Positions 3,888 to 5,171 of a stretch of DNA of 5,171 nt are shown here, piece after piece; the stretch's first letter is position 1, and each line of letters starts with the position of its first letter. This DNA comes from an uncultured Brevundimonas sp. (GTDB taxonomy: Bacteria; Pseudomonadota; Alphaproteobacteria; Caulobacterales; Caulobacteraceae). The stretch spans positions 1 to 5,171 of the forward strand of contig CAMLNY010000140.1 in NCBI GenBank assembly GCA_946481405.1. The letters are read 5' to 3'. The position numbers were made by a program, and so were the translations under genes. Under the pieces are notes generated by a model. That model was not told where the DNA came from. It ran no database searches and saw only the letters and a list, made by a program, of their open reading frames with translations.

Positions 3888-5041
3888 CAGCCGCCCAGCC
3901 CTGCCATGCGCCGACGCTCGTCGTCGGTCAGGAAGGTCGCCGCTGACAGCCGCGCCCACAGCGCGTCCCGCTCCGGCTGCAGCGCGACAACCGCATCCAG
4001 ATCGGGCTCCACCCGGATCCTCGCAAACCGCCCGCCCAGCCATCCGGTCAGGGCTCCGGCCGTCTTCCGCGCCAGCGGGATCACCGTCCCCCTCCAGAAG
4101 GCCGCATTGGCCTCGCGATAGTTGGCGTAGGTCGCATCTCCCGGAATCCCAAGCAGTTGGGGCGGAACCCCGAACGCCAGGGCGATCTCCCGCGCCGCCG
4201 CATGTTTGCCGGCGATGAAGTCCATGTCCGCCGGACTCATCGCCATCGGCTTCCAGTCCAGCCCGCCTTCCAGCACCAGCGGCCGTCCGGCGTTCGCCGC
4301 CCCCGCGTGAGCCTCGCCCAGCTCGGCCTTAAGCGCTGCGAATTGGGTCTCGCTCAGCCTCTCCCCGTCCTTCGAGGTAAAGATCAGCGCGCCGGACGGC
4401 CGCGCCGCATTGTCCAGCAGCGCCTTGTTCCAGGCCCCCGAACTGTTGTGCACATCGATGGCGAAGGCCGCCGCCTCCAGCGGCGCAAAGCCGTAGTGAT
4501 CGTCGGTCGGATGAAATAGCTTCAGCTGCATCACCGGCATCCAACCGTCCGCCTCCCGCCCGATCCGCACGGACCGTCCGCCGACCGCGTACTCATAGGC
4601 CTCAGGCCAGCCCGCCTTGCCCGGGACGATCCGGACCCGATCCGGCCTCAGGCTCCACAGCTCTGTCGGGGCCTCTTCACCGACCGCCTCGACATAGGCG
4701 TTGCCCGCCGTCTGCAGCGCGCCATAGACGCCCTCCAGCCATTCCGGCCCCGACTGTTCCGGGTTCGGCTTCCTCAGCAGTCGCGCCGCCGGATGATCGT
4801 CATCCCGGACCCCGTCCACGAAGACGACCAGCGGCGCAGACGTCGCCGCCTCCGCGATCATCCGCACACAACGATAGGCGACCGGATTCTTGCCGAACCC
4901 CTCCGACGCCAGACTGGCATAGTCGCGCGGCGTCCACCGCGCCCGGCCCGGCCCCGTCACTGCGATCAGCGGCCCGGCGCGGCTGTCCTTGACCTCGGGC
5001 GCGGCCTTGCGCGTCCGCCATGGCAGGCTCTGCATGTTCAC
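3887..5041 (-). CDS. g3: GTA portal protein, HK97 family
   Basis: A 384-residue portal protein of the HK97 family, forming the dodecameric ring at one capsid vertex through which DNA is packaged and released. Recognisable regions are FGKNPVAYRCVRMIAEAAT (49-67; the usual N-P-x-x-Y-x-C-V-x-x-I-A), HPAARLLRKPNPEQSGPEW (83-101), LQTAGNAYVEA (109-119), ELWSLRPDRVRIVPG (127-141), HPTDDHYGFAPLEAAAFAID (177-196) and the core AFGVPPQLLGIPGDATYANY (289-308), followed by the helix-rich EANAAFWRGTVIPLA. Length is close to RcGTA g3. The initiator is GTG at 5041-5039, overlapping the previous TGA as GTGA; an ATG two codons later (5035-5033) is an alternative. No Shine-Dalgarno is evident for either, so coupling to the upstream gene is likely. 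Confidence 0.95.
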   Translation of the reverse strand: MNMQSLPWRTRKAAPEVKDSRAGPLIAVTGPGRARWTPRDYASLASEGFGKNPVAYRCVRMIAEAATSAPLVVFVDGVRDDDHPAARLLRKPNPEQSGPEWLEGVYGALQTAGNAYVEAVGEEAPTELWSLRPDRVRIVPGKAGWPEAYEYAVGGRSVRIGREADGWMPVMQLKLFHPTDDHYGFAPLEAAAFAIDVHNSSGAWNKALLDNAARPSGALIFTSKDGERLSETQFAALKAELGEAHAGAANAGRPLVLEGGLDWKPMAMSPADMDFIAGKHAAAREIALAFGVPPQLLGIPGDATYANYREANAAFWRGTVIPLARKTAGALTGWLGGRFARIRVEPDLDAVVALQPERDALWARLSAATFLTDDERRRMAGLGG

Positions 5042-5171
5042 GTCATCACCAGTCGCTTGAGTTCATTTCCCACGCCGACCCAGGGTCGACCCGTGACCAG
5101 ATCGAAGGCGGCGCCCGGCGTCACCGCCCCGCCCGTCGAGGTGTTCGCGGAGCCGTAGGTCGCATTCCACG
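5038..5171 (-). CDS. C-terminal end of an unidentified protein upstream of the portal gene
   Basis: The last 43 codons of a gene entering from the right edge; the reading frame starts at base 5169 and ends at TGA 5040-5038. It overlaps the portal GTG by 4 bp, so it belongs to the same transcript. The peptide is Gly/Thr/Ala-rich at first (WNATYGSANTSTGGAVTPGA), then FDLVTGRPWVGVGNELKRLVMT. In RcGTA the terminase large subunit (g2) directly precedes the portal. I remember g2 proteins ending in a nuclease-domain helix and a short P-R-V-R type tail, which this is not. It could be an added particle protein (fibre, spike or decoration) or simply a divergent terminase tail. The coding assignment rests on an open frame and the GTGA junction. 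Confidence 0.62.
   Translation of the reverse strand, partial: WNATYGSANTSTGGAVTPGAAFDLVTGRPWVGVGNELKRLVMT

Noticed and set aside
3178..4218. Long plus-strand open frame of 346 codons opposite portal, g3.5 and protease
   Set aside because: It is antisense to three well recognised genes, is rich in Arg/Pro/Ser as expected of a high-GC shadow frame, and matches no family I know.

Overview
The window is a compact head-to-tail morphogenesis cluster of a gene transfer agent (GTA) of the Rhodobacter capsulatus (RcGTA) type, written entirely on the minus strand. Reading from the right edge to the left, the order is: end of an unidentified gene, HK97-family portal (g3), small membrane/coiled-coil protein (g3.5), prohead protease (g4), major capsid protein (g5), head-tail connector (g6), head-tail adaptor (g7), tail completion protein (g8), major tail protein (g9), tail assembly chaperone (g10), and the first codons of the next gene, probably a g11-type tail protein. 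This is the canonical RcGTA order. The capsid C-terminal third closely resembles rhodobacteral GTA capsids as I remember them.

The DNA is very GC-rich, the proteins are rich in Ala, Arg and Gly, and GTG starts are used. Together with the GTA gene families this points to an alphaproteobacterium. My best guess is Caulobacterales (Caulobacter or Brevundimonas type), but this is inference and no phylogenetic marker is present. No integrase, repressor, lysis gene or attachment site is visible, although the window is too short to exclude a related prophage.

The genes fall into tightly coupled blocks. Right block (about 5171-3241): unknown gene, portal, g3.5 and protease, joined by 4-bp or 1-bp stop/start overlaps. 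Middle (3166-1940): the capsid gene alone, with its own ribosome binding site. Left block (1820-1): g6 to g10 and the next gene, joined by 4-bp overlaps except for an 11-bp gap before g9, which carries a strong Shine-Dalgarno sequence. The only two sizeable gaps flank the capsid gene. The 74-bp gap upstream holds two GC-rich hairpins, the second followed by TTTT. The 119-bp gap downstream holds a large inverted repeat ending in ATTTTTT. Both read as terminator- or processing-like RNA structures on the transcribed strand, and could give the capsid transcript its own dosage within one operon.

Points of most interest: these two structures around the capsid gene; g10, whose C-terminal part looks like the normally separate g10.1 chaperone fused to a shortened g10; and the gene just upstream of the portal, whose visible C-terminus does not look like the terminase expected there. 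No gene-free stretch exceeds 300 bases.
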